Numbered from the stretch's first letter, positions 16,152 to 25,480 are shown. The stretch is 64,000 nucleotides of DNA from JASBTN01 sp965228805 (GCF_965228805.1 NZ_CBDDIE010000003.1:1426001-1490000); one strand, 5' to 3'. A program made the numbers and translations. Notes: generated by a model from the letters alone, not told the origin.

Positions 16152-17045
16152 TCATTCCGGAATGACGTATTCCACCAGCTCGGTGCGCTGGAACGACTTG
16201 AAATTGTCGTCCGAGACCATGGTCAGCCGGATCCGCCCCTTGCGATCGCGCCAGACGGACAGGCCCTCAAGGTTGTCATGCTTGCCAACTGGGCTCTGCA
16301 ACAGTTGCTCTTCATTGACCAGGCCCTGGGGGGTGATGTCGAAGCGACGCACGCGGCTGGTAAAGCCAAAGATGCCCGCCAGGTTTCTCTCGAGCAGATA
16401 GAATTTGCCATCCGGCCCGATGTCCGCTCCGACCGGCAGGAAGGGTGCGCGGCGTGGGATTGTAAAGGGCTGCGACCAGCGTCCGTTCTTGAACCGGTAG
16501 ACGGGGAAGGGGCGGGTGGTCGTGCCAGACCGTTCCGGCAGGGTATAGAGCGCCCCGTCGGGGCCAATTGCCAGCGCCTCGAAGGAGGAGTTGAGCTGCA
16601 TGCCCTCGAAATCCGGGTGGCGCGGCAACTCGGTCGGGATGGCACGGGCGTCAGTCTGGCGATTTACCCGGGCAATGCCCTCGTAGGAGATGAACAGCGT
16701 GCCGTCCGGCGCCATCGCCAGCCCCTCGCTGTCGCCGTGATACTGCGGCAGACGTTTGCCATTCGTGTGGCGCAGCGGTTTGTAGCGGCTGACGGTGATC
16801 TGGCTGATCTGTTCATCCGCGCGCTCCAGACGCCCTTCCAGGATGAACCCACGGTCTGAAATGGCCACGAAGCGCGTGCCGTCCGCGGTCAGCTCCAGCC
16901 CGGACAAGCCGCCGAAGAACTTATGGTCGTGGCGCCAGGTCACGTCAGACAGCAGCTGCGCCCGCCCGGAGGGGGCGGCGCGCAGGGTCAGGCCAACGGC
17001 CAGGGCCGCCACGGCCCCTATCGCGAGGACAAGACGGCGGCGCAT
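16152..17045 (-). CDS. Exported esterase-like / phytase-like beta-propeller protein
   Basis: This 297-residue protein begins with a signal peptide (MRRRLVLAIGAVAALAVGLTLRAAP). Its body has repeated blade-like segments: GGLSGLELTADGTRFVAISDRG, HGDSEGLAMAPDGTLFISYEG, FEALAIGPDGALYTLPE and HDNLEGLSVWRDRKGRIRLTMVSDDNF. These match the phytase-like/esterase-like family (PF13449), which is periplasmic. Substrate and reaction are unknown; the family name does not prove either activity. Its start overlaps the end of mepA by 28 bp, so the two are coupled in one operon. Confidence 0.8.
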   Translation of the reverse strand: MRRRLVLAIGAVAALAVGLTLRAAPSGRAQLLSDVTWRHDHKFFGGLSGLELTADGTRFVAISDRGFILEGRLERADEQISQITVSRYKPLRHTNGKRLPQYHGDSEGLAMAPDGTLFISYEGIARVNRQTDARAIPTELPRHPDFEGMQLNSSFEALAIGPDGALYTLPERSGTTTRPFPVYRFKNGRWSQPFTIPRRAPFLPVGADIGPDGKFYLLERNLAGIFGFTSRVRRFDITPQGLVNEEQLLQSPVGKHDNLEGLSVWRDRKGRIRLTMVSDDNFKSFQRTELVEYVIPE

Positions 17046-17890
17046 TGGCGGGGCAGGTCCGACAGGGTGAGTTCACGGCGTGGTTTCGGCGGTGGCGCGT
17101 TCGGGTCGGGCGGGGGCAGGGGGATGGTCCTGAGGATATGCATGCCCACCCAGGTCCGGGCTTCGTCGCAGCCGTCGCCGGGCGGGGGCGGGGCCTGGTC
17201 CTCGCATTTTCCCGATCCGCGCGGGCAGTTCAGCCGCACGTGGAAATGGTAATGATGCCCCCACCAGGGCCGGATTTTGCGTAGCCAAGCGCGGTCGCCT
17301 TTTTCATCCGCACACATCTGCACCTTCGCGCCGCCAAAGATGAAAATACGCGCCACGCGCGGGTCTTGCGCGGCGGCTTTCAGGATCTCGTGATGGGCGC
17401 GGGTCCATTTGTCGTTCACATAGGCGCCGTTCGCCCGCCGCATCGAAATCGCGCTGATATGCTCTCGCTCCGACGGGCTGAGGGTCAGGTTGCGCGGCGG
17501 GCGCAGCCAGATGTCGACATCCAACCCGAGCTGGTGGCTGCGATGGCCCGAGACCATCGGCCCGCCGCGCGGCTGCGAGATATCGCCGATGTACAACCCG
17601 TTCCAGCCAGGCTGCTGGGCGGCCTTGCGCGACAGGTCCTTGATGTAATCAATCGTCACCGGGTGACCCCAATTGCGGTTGCGGCTCAGCCGCATCGCCT
17701 GCCAGGTCGGCCCGGTTTCCGGCAGCTGCACGCCGCCCGCCAGGCAGCCCTTGCTGTAGAACCCAAAGGCGCGCGCGCGTTGATCCGACCCAGCCCTCGC
17801 CGCGCCGAACCGGTATTTCACCGCCTCTTCCGCAATGGCAGAGGCAGGAAAGACGGCAATAAGGACGGCAAAAAGAATGCGTTTGATCAT
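17018..17890 (-). CDS. mepA: Penicillin-insensitive murein endopeptidase MepA
   Basis: This 290-residue periplasmic M74/LAS-type metallopeptidase cleaves D-Ala-meso-DAP cross-links. A signal peptide (MIKRILFAVLIAVFPASAIAE) is followed by the family zinc motifs: SGHRSHQLGLDVDIWL supplies His and Asp ligands, and WWGHHYHFHVRL supplies the last histidines. Cysteines around GGVQLPE, MCADE, LNCPRG and GKCED fit the disulfides of MepA. The proline-rich C-terminus (PPPDPNAPPPKP) overlaps the next gene. Its start overlaps the stop of the MFS gene by 4 bp. Confidence 0.93.
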   Translation of the reverse strand: MIKRILFAVLIAVFPASAIAEEAVKYRFGAARAGSDQRARAFGFYSKGCLAGGVQLPETGPTWQAMRLSRNRNWGHPVTIDYIKDLSRKAAQQPGWNGLYIGDISQPRGGPMVSGHRSHQLGLDVDIWLRPPRNLTLSPSEREHISAISMRRANGAYVNDKWTRAHHEILKAAAQDPRVARIFIFGGAKVQMCADEKGDRAWLRKIRPWWGHHYHFHVRLNCPRGSGKCEDQAPPPPGDGCDEARTWVGMHILRTIPLPPPDPNAPPPKPRRELTLSDLPRQCAAVLSSR

Positions 17891-19224
17891 GAAGAACTGG
17901 CCTGCCCGTTGGGTTGCACCCAGCGTAGCAGAACAAGTCCGATCACGAAAAGCACGATCAGCGGAATGACGCCCAGCTGCTGGCTGCCGGTCAGCGCGGT
18001 CACCACGCCGATCGCAAAGGGTGCGATGAAGCTGGTCGCCTTGCCTGCCAGGGCATAGAGCCCGAAGGCCTCGGTCATGCGTTCGGGGTTGGCCTGGCGC
18101 ACCATCATCGTGCGGCTGGCCGATTGCAGCGCCCCGCCGCCCGCGCCGATCACGGCCCCCAGCACGTAGAACGCAATGTCGGGTAGGCTGCTGTCCGCAC
18201 CCACGGCCATGCCGAAGACGCTCTCGCGTGAGATGAAGACGAAGCAGATCGCCACCGCCGTCAGAACCGCAATGCAGAAGGTAATGACCGGTTTCGGTCC
18301 GAAGGCATGGTCCGCCTTGCCGCCGAGCCAGGCAAAGATCGCGCCGGTGATGATCGCGACGATGCCGAAGATGCCGACGTTGACAACGCTCCAGTTCAGC
18401 ACCCCGGCCGCGTAGATGCCGCCGAAGGTGTAAATGCCGTTCAGCGCGTCGCGGTAGAACATCGAACTGCTCAGATAGGCAAAGAGGCTGGGCGTCTGCG
18501 GTAGGCGCTTGATGGTGCGGCCCAGCTCGCTCATTGCATGACGGATCAGGAGCGGGTCGGGGTTGGTGTGTTTCGGATCCCGCACCCAGAGGAAGAAGGG
18601 CACCATGAAGACGATGAACCAGATTGCCGTCAGCGGCCCGACGAACCGCGTGCCCTCCCGTGCCTCCGGGTCCAGGCCCAGCAGAGGCTTTATCCCGATC
18701 AGCGTCTTGCCCTCAGGGCTTTCGGCAAACAGCGTCAGCATGATCACAAGAGCAATCAGCCCGCCGACATAGCCGAAGGCCCAGCCATTTCCGGACAGCC
18801 GACCAATCTCTTCCTTCGTGCCAAGGTCGGGCAGCATCGAGTTGGTAAAGATCGTCGCGAACTCCATACCGATGAGGCCTATGGCGAAAAGCACGAAAAT
18901 CCAGGTCAGGCTGGGCAGATCGGGCGCGGCGAACCAGATACCGAAGCCGCCGACCACATACATCAGCGAAAACAGCCAGATCCAGCGCAGGCGATTGCCC
19001 GAATTGTCCGCGATGGCGCCCAGAATCGGGGCCAGCACGGCAATGCAGAGCCCGGCAAACCCCACGGTAAACCCCCAGGTCGCCTGCGCCTCGGCCCCGT
19101 CGCCGATCAGCGATTTGATATAGGGGCCGAAGACGAAGGTCAGCACCAGCGTATTATAAGGCTGGCTGGCCCAGTCGAAGAAGAACCAGCCCCAAATACG
19201 TTTCTTTGCGGAAATCTCGGCCAT
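17887..19224 (-). CDS. MFS transporter of the UMF1/Atg22-like family
   Basis: This 445-residue protein has about twelve hydrophobic segments. The start, KRIWGWFFFDWASQPYNTLVLTFVFGPYI, is the hallmark of bacterial UMF1-family MFS proteins, and a loop GNGWAFGYVGGLIAL follows. Members resemble yeast Atg22, a vacuolar amino-acid effluxer, but the bacterial substrates are unknown. It is the first gene of a three-gene coupled set with mepA and the esterase-like gene, each overlapping the next, so it may act in wall-fragment or amino-acid handling. That link is an inference. Confidence 0.88.
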   Translation of the reverse strand: MAEISAKKRIWGWFFFDWASQPYNTLVLTFVFGPYIKSLIGDGAEAQATWGFTVGFAGLCIAVLAPILGAIADNSGNRLRWIWLFSLMYVVGGFGIWFAAPDLPSLTWIFVLFAIGLIGMEFATIFTNSMLPDLGTKEEIGRLSGNGWAFGYVGGLIALVIMLTLFAESPEGKTLIGIKPLLGLDPEAREGTRFVGPLTAIWFIVFMVPFFLWVRDPKHTNPDPLLIRHAMSELGRTIKRLPQTPSLFAYLSSSMFYRDALNGIYTFGGIYAAGVLNWSVVNVGIFGIVAIITGAIFAWLGGKADHAFGPKPVITFCIAVLTAVAICFVFISRESVFGMAVGADSSLPDIAFYVLGAVIGAGGGALQSASRTMMVRQANPERMTEAFGLYALAGKATSFIAPFAIGVVTALTGSQQLGVIPLIVLFVIGLVLLRWVQPNGQASSS

Positions 19225-19281
19225 GCCTGCTGCCCCCTGTTTTGCCCGATATGACAGGGGAATGGGCGCCGGGGCAAGGAT

Positions 19282-19812
19282 TTACATCTCGGGTGGCCAA
19301 GGGCGCTGGGAGTCGGCCGCGATCCAGGCTTCTGCCCAGTCGGGCAGAGTGGGGCTGGTCGGGTCCAGGTTCATGGCGCCCGCGACCTCGGCCGTCGGCA
19401 CTGCGCCGCCTTTGGACGTCACCGCAGTGCGCAAGAGCACATGGCTGGTGCAGGCACCTTTCACCCACATGCTCTGTTCGATGTAGAAGAACCGTTCGTC
19501 CCAGCCCAGTAACCGCGTCTTCATCTCGATCCGCTGAAATGCCGTCACCCGTTTGCGGTACCGGATCGAACCGCCCGCGACGGCGATGCCCCATTTGTTG
19601 TCCAACACGGCCTTCGAAAAGCCCACGCGCCCGCCCATTGGCACCCGTCCCAGGTCATAGAGCGTCAGAGTGCGCCCGTTGTTCAGCTCCATCCACAGGT
19701 CCAGATCCCAGGGCCAGCAGATGTGGTGGCTGACATGGGTATCGAAGATGCTCATTCCATCGGGTTTACGATGTTTGAACAGATCCTTGGCAAGACGAAA
19801 GATGGGGTACAT
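19282..19812 (-). CDS. Thioesterase-family (hotdog fold) protein
   Basis: The protein is 176 residues from the ATG at 19812 (MYPIFRLAKDLF), which has GAGGAG 8 nt upstream. It shows the hotdog-fold pattern of 4HBT/THEM6-like thioesterases: HHICWPWDLDLWMELNNGRTLTLYDLGR, then RRFRKRVTAFQ-like RYRKRVTAFQRIEMKTRLLGWD. The substrate is presumably an acyl-CoA. It is divergent from yggT, and a palindrome like those bound by fatty-acid-metabolism repressors lies 35 bp upstream. The family is fairly clear; the substrate is not. Confidence 0.75.
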   Translation of the reverse strand: MYPIFRLAKDLFKHRKPDGMSIFDTHVSHHICWPWDLDLWMELNNGRTLTLYDLGRVPMGGRVGFSKAVLDNKWGIAVAGGSIRYRKRVTAFQRIEMKTRLLGWDERFFYIEQSMWVKGACTSHVLLRTAVTSKGGAVPTAEVAGAMNLDPTSPTLPDWAEAWIAADSQRPWPPEM

Positions 19813-19846
19813 GGCGCGCGCTCCTCTACTCCGGCCATGGTTTAAC

Positions 19847-19862
19847 TTGACGTGCGCGTCAA
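19847..19862. promoter_or_regulatory. Palindrome upstream of the thioesterase gene
   Basis: TTGACG and CGTCAA flank a TGCG centre, 35 bp upstream of the thioesterase start and 78 bp upstream of yggT. The half-sites resemble those of regulators of acyl-CoA or branched-chain amino-acid catabolism in proteobacteria. This is an operator candidate only. Confidence 0.4.
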
Positions 19863-19939
19863 CCACGACATCGCGTCAGGCTTGTGCTTTTCGCTCATGG
19901 TGATTACCTCAGCGCAGAACGACGGATAGGAGAGCATCA

Positions 19940-20227
19940 ATGCTTGCGATTTACGGCCCCCTGCAACTGATCCTCGGCGTGGTGTATTTCTTCATCATCG
20001 TGCATTTCATCATGTCCTGGCTGATTACCTTTCAAGTGTTGAACCTGCGGCAGCCCGTGGTTTCGCAAATCTGGTACAGCCTCAACCGGTTGATGGAGCC
20101 GATCTACGGCCCGATCCGTCGTTTCCTGCCGGACCTGGGCGGTATCGACCTGGCCCCGCTGGTGGCGATCCTGATCGTGATCTCGCTGCGTACATACATC
20201 CTGCCGGTCATTTTCGGCTTCGCCTGA
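19940..20227 (+). CDS. YggT-family membrane protein
   Basis: This 95-residue protein has two hydrophobic helices joined by a polar loop with the family motif, here ILGVVYFFIIVHFIMSWL, then LNRLMEPIYGPIRRFLPDLGGIDLAPLVAILIV. YggT proteins are inner-membrane proteins linked loosely to osmotic tolerance and cell division in other bacteria. The start has AGGAGA 7 nt upstream. A 10-bp inverted repeat lies between it and recQ. Confidence 0.9.
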   Translation: MLAIYGPLQLILGVVYFFIIVHFIMSWLITFQVLNLRQPVVSQIWYSLNRLMEPIYGPIRRFLPDLGGIDLAPLVAILIVISLRTYILPVIFGFA

Positions 20228-20252
20228 GGCTTGCCCCCGGCGCGCGCGCGTG

Positions 20253-20285
20253 GGATTGTCTGACCCGAGAACGAGCAGACAATCC
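20253..20285. repeat. 10-bp perfect inverted repeat between yggT and recQ
   Basis: GGATTGTCTG (20253-20262) and CAGACAATCC (20276-20285) enclose a 13-nt loop and end 8 bp before the recQ start codon. No U tract follows, so a terminator is unlikely. In mRNA the hairpin would sit over the recQ ribosome-binding region. Confidence 0.55.
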
Positions 20286-20293
20286 TGACACCT

Positions 20294-22339
20294 ATGCCCC
20301 GCGACCTTGACCTGTTGAAATCTGTTTTCGGCTTCGATGCCTTCCGGCCCGGCCAGGAGGAGATCGTCGAGGCCGTGACCGCGGGCGAAAACACCCTGGC
20401 AATCATGCCGACGGGTGGCGGGAAATCCCTGTGTTTCCAACTGCCGGCCCTGCTGCGTGACGGGGTAACGGTGGTCATCTCGCCGCTGATTGCGCTGATG
20501 CGCGACCAGGTGCGCGCGTTGAAGGCGGCGGGGGTCGAGGCGGGTGCGCTAACCTCCGGCAACACCGAGGAAGAAACCGACGAGGTCTTTGCCGCCCTGA
20601 ACGAAGGCCGCCTGAAGCTTTTGTATATCGCGCCGGAACGGCTGGCCTCCGGTGGGGCGATGAACATGCTGCGTCGGATCGGCGTCGGTCTGATCGCCGT
20701 CGATGAAGCGCATTGCGTGTCCCAATGGGGTCATGATTTCCGCCCGGATTACCTGCGCATCGGCGAGTTGCGCCGCGCCTTGGATGTGCCGCTGGCCGCC
20801 TTTACCGCCACGGCGGATGAAGAAACCCGCGCCGAGATCGTGCAGAAACTCTTTGACGGCGAGGCCCCGCGCGCCTTCCTGCGCGGTTTCGACCGACCCA
20901 ACATCCACCTGGCCTTCGCCGCCAAGGATGGCCCGCGCCAGCAGATCCTGCGCTTTGCCGCCGCGCGCAAGGGCCAGTCTGGCATCGTCTATTGCGCCAC
21001 CCGCTCGAAGACCGAAAACCTCGCCCAGGCCCTGCGCGAGGCCGGGCATCAGGCGGTGAACTATCACGCGGGCATGGAGCCTGATGACCGGCGCAACGTC
21101 GAACGCCAGTTTCAGCAGCAGGATGGGCTGATCGTCGTCGCCACAGTGGCCTTCGGCATGGGGATCGACAAACCGGACATCCGCTGGGTCGCCCATGCCG
21201 ACCTGCCCAAGTCGATCGAGGCATACTACCAGGAGATCGGCCGCGCCGGGCGTGATGGCGCGCCAGCCGAGACCCTGACCCTGTTCGGTGCCGAGGACAT
21301 TCGCCTGCGCCGCTCGCAGATCGACGAGGGCCTCGCGCCGCCTGAACGCCGGGCGGCGGATCACGGGCGGCTGAACGCTCTCTTGGGTCTGGCCGAGGCG
21401 CATGGCTGCCGCCGTGTGCAGCTGTTGGGTTACTTCGGCGAGGTGGCCGAACCTTGCGGCAACTGCGACCTCTGCGACACCCCGCCCGACCTTTTCGATG
21501 GCACCGTGGATGTGATGAAGGCGCTCTCGGCGGCGCTGCGCACCGGGGAAAGTTTCGGATCGGGTCATTTGATCGACATCCTGCGCGGCACCGTGACCGA
21601 CCGTATTCGCGAACGCGGCCATGATGACCTGCCGACCTTCGGCGTCGGGCGCGACCATGACAAACGGCTCTGGCAGGCGATCTTTCGCCAGATGATGGGG
21701 CTGGATCTGGTGCGCCCGGATCCGGAACGTCACGGCGCCTTGCGCATCACTGAAAAGGCCCATCCGGTTCTGCGTGGTGAGGAACCCGTGCAGCTGCGCC
21801 GCGACACGTTGAAGAAGGGCCCGCGCCGACCCGAGGTGAAACGCCTGGTCTCGGACGAGGATGAACCGCTGCTTTCCGCCCTCAAGGCCAAGCGCCGCGC
21901 GTTGGCCGAGGCTGCCCGCGTGCCGGCCTATGTCATCTTTACCGACCGCACTCTGATCGAAATGGCCGAAACCCGGCCGCAGACCCTGGACGACATGGCG
22001 CAGGTGTCCGGTGTCGGCGCGAAAAAGCTGGAGAGCTTCGGTCAGACCTTCCTTGAGGTCATTGCCGGTGATGTGCCCGAGATGCACCCGACCCGCCGCC
22101 GCCTGGCGGGGCGGTCTGCGGGCGGGCTCTATGACCGTCTGGAGGAGGCCCAGGCCGACCTGATCCGCGGTCCTGAAGGCACCGGAAAATACATGTCCTG
22201 CACCAACACCACCCTGCGCCACATCGCCGAACGCCGCCCCGGTTCGCTGAAGGATCTGGCCCGCATCCAGGGCATGAACGAGGCCAAGGCCGACCGCTTC
22301 GGCGCGGCGTTCCTGGCCATCATCCAAGAAGAGGACTGA
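20294..22339 (+). CDS. recQ: ATP-dependent DNA helicase RecQ
   Basis: This 681-residue 3'-5' helicase acts in recombination and fork repair. Walker A is TGGGKS with Lys44, the DEAH box is at 137-140, and FTATA and the arginine-finger motif QEIGRAGRDG follow. The RQC zinc site is visible as the CGNCDLC cluster. It is longer than E. coli RecQ (609 residues): after a first HRDC domain (about 525-600) there is a second HRDC-like segment at the end (SCTNTTLRHIAERRPGSLKDLARIQGM). yaaA follows after 2 bp. Confidence 0.95.
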   Translation: MPRDLDLLKSVFGFDAFRPGQEEIVEAVTAGENTLAIMPTGGGKSLCFQLPALLRDGVTVVISPLIALMRDQVRALKAAGVEAGALTSGNTEEETDEVFAALNEGRLKLLYIAPERLASGGAMNMLRRIGVGLIAVDEAHCVSQWGHDFRPDYLRIGELRRALDVPLAAFTATADEETRAEIVQKLFDGEAPRAFLRGFDRPNIHLAFAAKDGPRQQILRFAAARKGQSGIVYCATRSKTENLAQALREAGHQAVNYHAGMEPDDRRNVERQFQQQDGLIVVATVAFGMGIDKPDIRWVAHADLPKSIEAYYQEIGRAGRDGAPAETLTLFGAEDIRLRRSQIDEGLAPPERRAADHGRLNALLGLAEAHGCRRVQLLGYFGEVAEPCGNCDLCDTPPDLFDGTVDVMKALSAALRTGESFGSGHLIDILRGTVTDRIRERGHDDLPTFGVGRDHDKRLWQAIFRQMMGLDLVRPDPERHGALRITEKAHPVLRGEEPVQLRRDTLKKGPRRPEVKRLVSDEDEPLLSALKAKRRALAEAARVPAYVIFTDRTLIEMAETRPQTLDDMAQVSGVGAKKLESFGQTFLEVIAGDVPEMHPTRRRLAGRSAGGLYDRLEEAQADLIRGPEGTGKYMSCTNTTLRHIAERRPGSLKDLARIQGMNEAKADRFGAAFLAIIQEED

Positions 22340-22341
22340 GC

Positions 22342-23106
22342 ATGCTCGTCACCGTCTCCCCGGCCAAGCGGCTGGACGAAAAGCCTGCCCGTGCTGATGG
22401 CGGCACCTTGCCCGCCTTTCTGGACCAGGCTGGGATCCTGGCCGAAACTGCCGGGCAGCTGACCGGCGCAGAGCTGGAGAAGCTCATGCATATCTCGCCC
22501 AAACTGGGCGCGCTGAATGCAGATCGCTTTGCCGAATTCGGCTCGGGCAAGGGCGAGAAACAGGCGATCGAGATGTTCGCGGGCGACACATATGCCGGGC
22601 TGGAAGCTGCGTCGCTTGACGACGAGGAACTGACCTACGCCCAGTCGCACCTGTGTATCCTGTCGGGGCTTTACGGGCTGTTGCGTCCGCAGGACCGGAT
22701 CGCGCCGCACAGGCTTGAGATGGGCTCGCGACTGGCGAATGAACGGGGCAAGAACCTCTATGCCTTCTGGGGGGATCGCATTGCGCAGGAACTGAACGCG
22801 CGGGCGGAGGCTTCGGGCACGGATGTCTTGGTGAACTGCGCCTCGGTCGAGTATTTCTCGGCCGTTGACCCGGCGGCCCTGGGGCTGCGCGTGATCACCC
22901 CGACATTCCTGGAGATGCGGGCGGGTCAGCCCAAGGTGGTCAGTTTCTTTGCCAAGAAAGCACGCGGGTCGATGGCGCGGTTCATGATCCAGAACCGGTT
23001 GCGTGACCCCGAGGCCTTGAAAGATTTTGACCTGGGCGGGTACCGGTTCCAGCCGGACCGATCCCTGGGGGACAGCCTGGTCTTCCTGCGCGACGAAGCG
23101 GCGTGA
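22342..23106 (+). CDS. yaaA: Peroxide stress protein YaaA (DUF328/UPF0246)
   Basis: This 254-residue protein starts with the family signature MLVTVSPAKRLDEKP and carries the conserved SGLYGLLRPQDRIAPHRLEMG and NCASVEYFSAVD. In E. coli YaaA lowers intracellular free iron under peroxide stress and binds DNA through a helix-hairpin-helix-like fold. The gene is 2 bp after recQ, so both are probably one transcript linking repair with oxidative stress. Its stop is 1 bp from the convergent histidine kinase gene. Confidence 0.93.
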   Translation: MLVTVSPAKRLDEKPARADGGTLPAFLDQAGILAETAGQLTGAELEKLMHISPKLGALNADRFAEFGSGKGEKQAIEMFAGDTYAGLEAASLDDEELTYAQSHLCILSGLYGLLRPQDRIAPHRLEMGSRLANERGKNLYAFWGDRIAQELNARAEASGTDVLVNCASVEYFSAVDPAALGLRVITPTFLEMRAGQPKVVSFFAKKARGSMARFMIQNRLRDPEALKDFDLGGYRFQPDRSLGDSLVFLRDEAA

Positions 23107-23107
23107 G

Positions 23108-25309
23108 CTAACCGGCGGCAGCCTCGTCCGGCAAAGGCGGGCGCACCCCTTCGGGGCAGGCGCCAGCAATCTCGCCCAGGATGGCGGGTTTGCGCAGGGG
23201 CTTGGTCAGGTGGGCGTCCAGCCCGTGCGACATGATTTCCTCGCCATCACCGGTCATCGCGTGGGCGGTCAGCGCGACAATGCGGGTGGGCGGCAGGCCC
23301 TTGGCCTGTTCGGCGGCGCGAATTGTCCGGGTCGCCTCTTTGCCATCCATCATCGGCATCGAGATGTCCATGAACACAAGGTCGGGCTGGAATTCCTCCC
23401 AAGCGGCAACGGCCTCATGTCCGTTATTGGCGAACCTCAGGTCGATATCCAGCGCCTTGACCAGTTTCGAGAAGACCAGCTGGTTGGTCTTGTTGTCCTC
23501 TGCCGCCAGGATGCGCATGGTGCGGGGCAGGGCTGGCTCTTCGGCAATCGGTTCCTGCTCCGGCTCCGGTTCGGGCGCTGGTTCGGTTTCAGGTTCTGGC
23601 AGAATCAGCCCGGACAGGGCCGAGGTAAGATCGGGGCGGGTCAGCGGTTTGGCGAGGATGCCGGCGACCAGATCCCTGGCCGCCTTCGCGACCCCCCCGG
23701 TAAAGGGCGCAAGCATAAGGATTGGTGCGCGCAACCCGCCCTGCACCAACTCGGATGGCAGGGACTTGCCGTCCATTTCGGTCAGATCCTGGTCGATGAA
23801 CAGTACATCGGCCCGCACAACCTCCGCGTCCAGAGCTTCGCGAGTGGCGACCATGGAGACGGAGAGTCCAAGCGCAATCAGACGCTTTTCCAGGATCGAG
23901 CGGTGCAGGTTGTCGTCCATCGCCACCACTGCATGTTTCAGACCGACGGGCAGCACCGGTTCCGGCCCGTCTTCGAGCACCGGTAGCGTCACATGGATAC
24001 CGAAACAGGATCCCTGGCCTTCCTCGCTTTCGACCCAGATCTCGCCGCCCATCAGCTCAACCAGCTGCTTGGTGATGGCCAGGCCCAGCCCGGTGCCTTC
24101 GAACTTGCGGTTGCGTTCATCCTCGACCTGGTTGAACTCGCCGAAGATATGCGCCTGCATCTCCTCGGGAATACCGATGCCGCTGTCTTCGACCGTGACA
24201 TGGATACGCTGACGTGGGCCCGGTTCGACCGGCAGGCCGACCACGCGGATCAGCACCTGGCCCTCGGCAGTAAATTTCACCGCATTGCCGATCAGGTTGG
24301 TCAGAACCTGGCGAATGCGGATCGGGTCGCCTTCGTATTGCGTCGGCTGGAACAGGTCGTAGTCGATCGAGACCTGCAGCCCCTTCTCCTGGATGCTCGG
24401 CCCCAGAAGGGTCACGATATCGACGATGGTGCGTTCCAGATCGAAGGGTTCGGTGTGCAGGACCATCTTGGCCGCCTCGATCTTCGAGTAATCCAGCACA
24501 TCGTTGATGATGGTCAGAAGCGCGTTGCCCGAGTTGCGGATGGTTTCGACGTAAAGCTGCTGTTCCTCGTCCAGGTCGCCATCGGCCATCAGATCGGCCA
24601 TGGCCACCACGCCGTTCATCGGTGTGCGGATCTCGTGTGACATGTTGGCAAGGAAGGCGGATTTGGCGCGGTTGGCGGCCTCGGCCCGGTTGCGGGCATC
24701 TTCCAGGTCTTCCTCGCGCTTGATCGTTTCGGTGATGTTCAGCCCCAGGCTGACGACGTCCCCGGTGGCGCCGCGCTGATCCACCAGCCGCACAAAGGTG
24801 CCATCGAAGAGCTTGACCACCTTGTCCGGAATCTCCGGCTCTGCCCAGCGGGTCAGCATTTCGTCCTTCCAGCTGCCGGGAGTCATCTCACCGATATCGG
24901 CAATGCCTTCCTCCAGCAGCATCTGGACCATTTCCTCGTAATGTACGCCGGGCCCGATACATTCGAGCCCGTCGAAGGGAGCCAGATAGGCCGAGTTTGC
25001 CGCGATCATCCGCCCGTCGGTGTCAAAAACCGCAAAGCCGTCCTGAATCGTTTCGACCGAATCCCACAGCCGCCGCTTGGCGATTACCACCTCGTGGCTG
25101 ACCCGTTCGAGGTCCGCGCGCACCTGCTGGTTCTCGCCCTTGACCTCTTCGACCTCTTCGCGTTTCTCGACGATTTCGTCGGACAGGGCGCGGGCGTGAC
25201 GGGACAGTTTGCGATTGGCCTCATGCAATTCGGCCTGCTTCTGTTCCAGAAGCCGTTCCGCCGCCATTCGAGCGCGTCGTTCCTTGGCCAGTGTGTCGTC
25301 CAGGCTCAT
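23108..25309 (-). CDS. Hybrid sensor histidine kinase with PAS and two receiver domains
   Basis: The protein is 733 residues from the ATG at 25309, which has GGAGAC 6 nt upstream. A coiled coil (about 5-80) leads into a PAS domain (about 80-195), a HisKA domain with phospho-acceptor His225 in ANMSHEIRTPMNG, and an HATPase domain with DSGIGIPEEM and GTGLGLAITKQL. A first receiver-like domain appears degenerate (VVAMDDNLHRS, VLFIDQDLTEMDG). The last receiver is typical (AAEDNKTNQ, LVFMDISMPMMDG, Lys in LTKPLRKP). There is no membrane span, so it should sense a cytoplasmic signal. No partner regulator lies next to it. Confidence 0.92.
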   Translation of the reverse strand: MSLDDTLAKERRARMAAERLLEQKQAELHEANRKLSRHARALSDEIVEKREEVEEVKGENQQVRADLERVSHEVVIAKRRLWDSVETIQDGFAVFDTDGRMIAANSAYLAPFDGLECIGPGVHYEEMVQMLLEEGIADIGEMTPGSWKDEMLTRWAEPEIPDKVVKLFDGTFVRLVDQRGATGDVVSLGLNITETIKREEDLEDARNRAEAANRAKSAFLANMSHEIRTPMNGVVAMADLMADGDLDEEQQLYVETIRNSGNALLTIINDVLDYSKIEAAKMVLHTEPFDLERTIVDIVTLLGPSIQEKGLQVSIDYDLFQPTQYEGDPIRIRQVLTNLIGNAVKFTAEGQVLIRVVGLPVEPGPRQRIHVTVEDSGIGIPEEMQAHIFGEFNQVEDERNRKFEGTGLGLAITKQLVELMGGEIWVESEEGQGSCFGIHVTLPVLEDGPEPVLPVGLKHAVVAMDDNLHRSILEKRLIALGLSVSMVATREALDAEVVRADVLFIDQDLTEMDGKSLPSELVQGGLRAPILMLAPFTGGVAKAARDLVAGILAKPLTRPDLTSALSGLILPEPETEPAPEPEPEQEPIAEEPALPRTMRILAAEDNKTNQLVFSKLVKALDIDLRFANNGHEAVAAWEEFQPDLVFMDISMPMMDGKEATRTIRAAEQAKGLPPTRIVALTAHAMTGDGEEIMSHGLDAHLTKPLRKPAILGEIAGACPEGVRPPLPDEAAAG

Positions 25310-25480
25310 CCCGTGTCTCCGTCCGTAGGTGGGCGTTCTGCGCCACCGTTGGTTGAGAGAATGAACAGGCAAGGTGAATACGCGGTTAACGGGTGCGAAA
25401 ACGAAGTGAATGTCCGGAAAACCCGCCGTTGCCCGACTCACCCCGCCCGTGCCAGCATGATTTCAACGCAGGAGGACACC

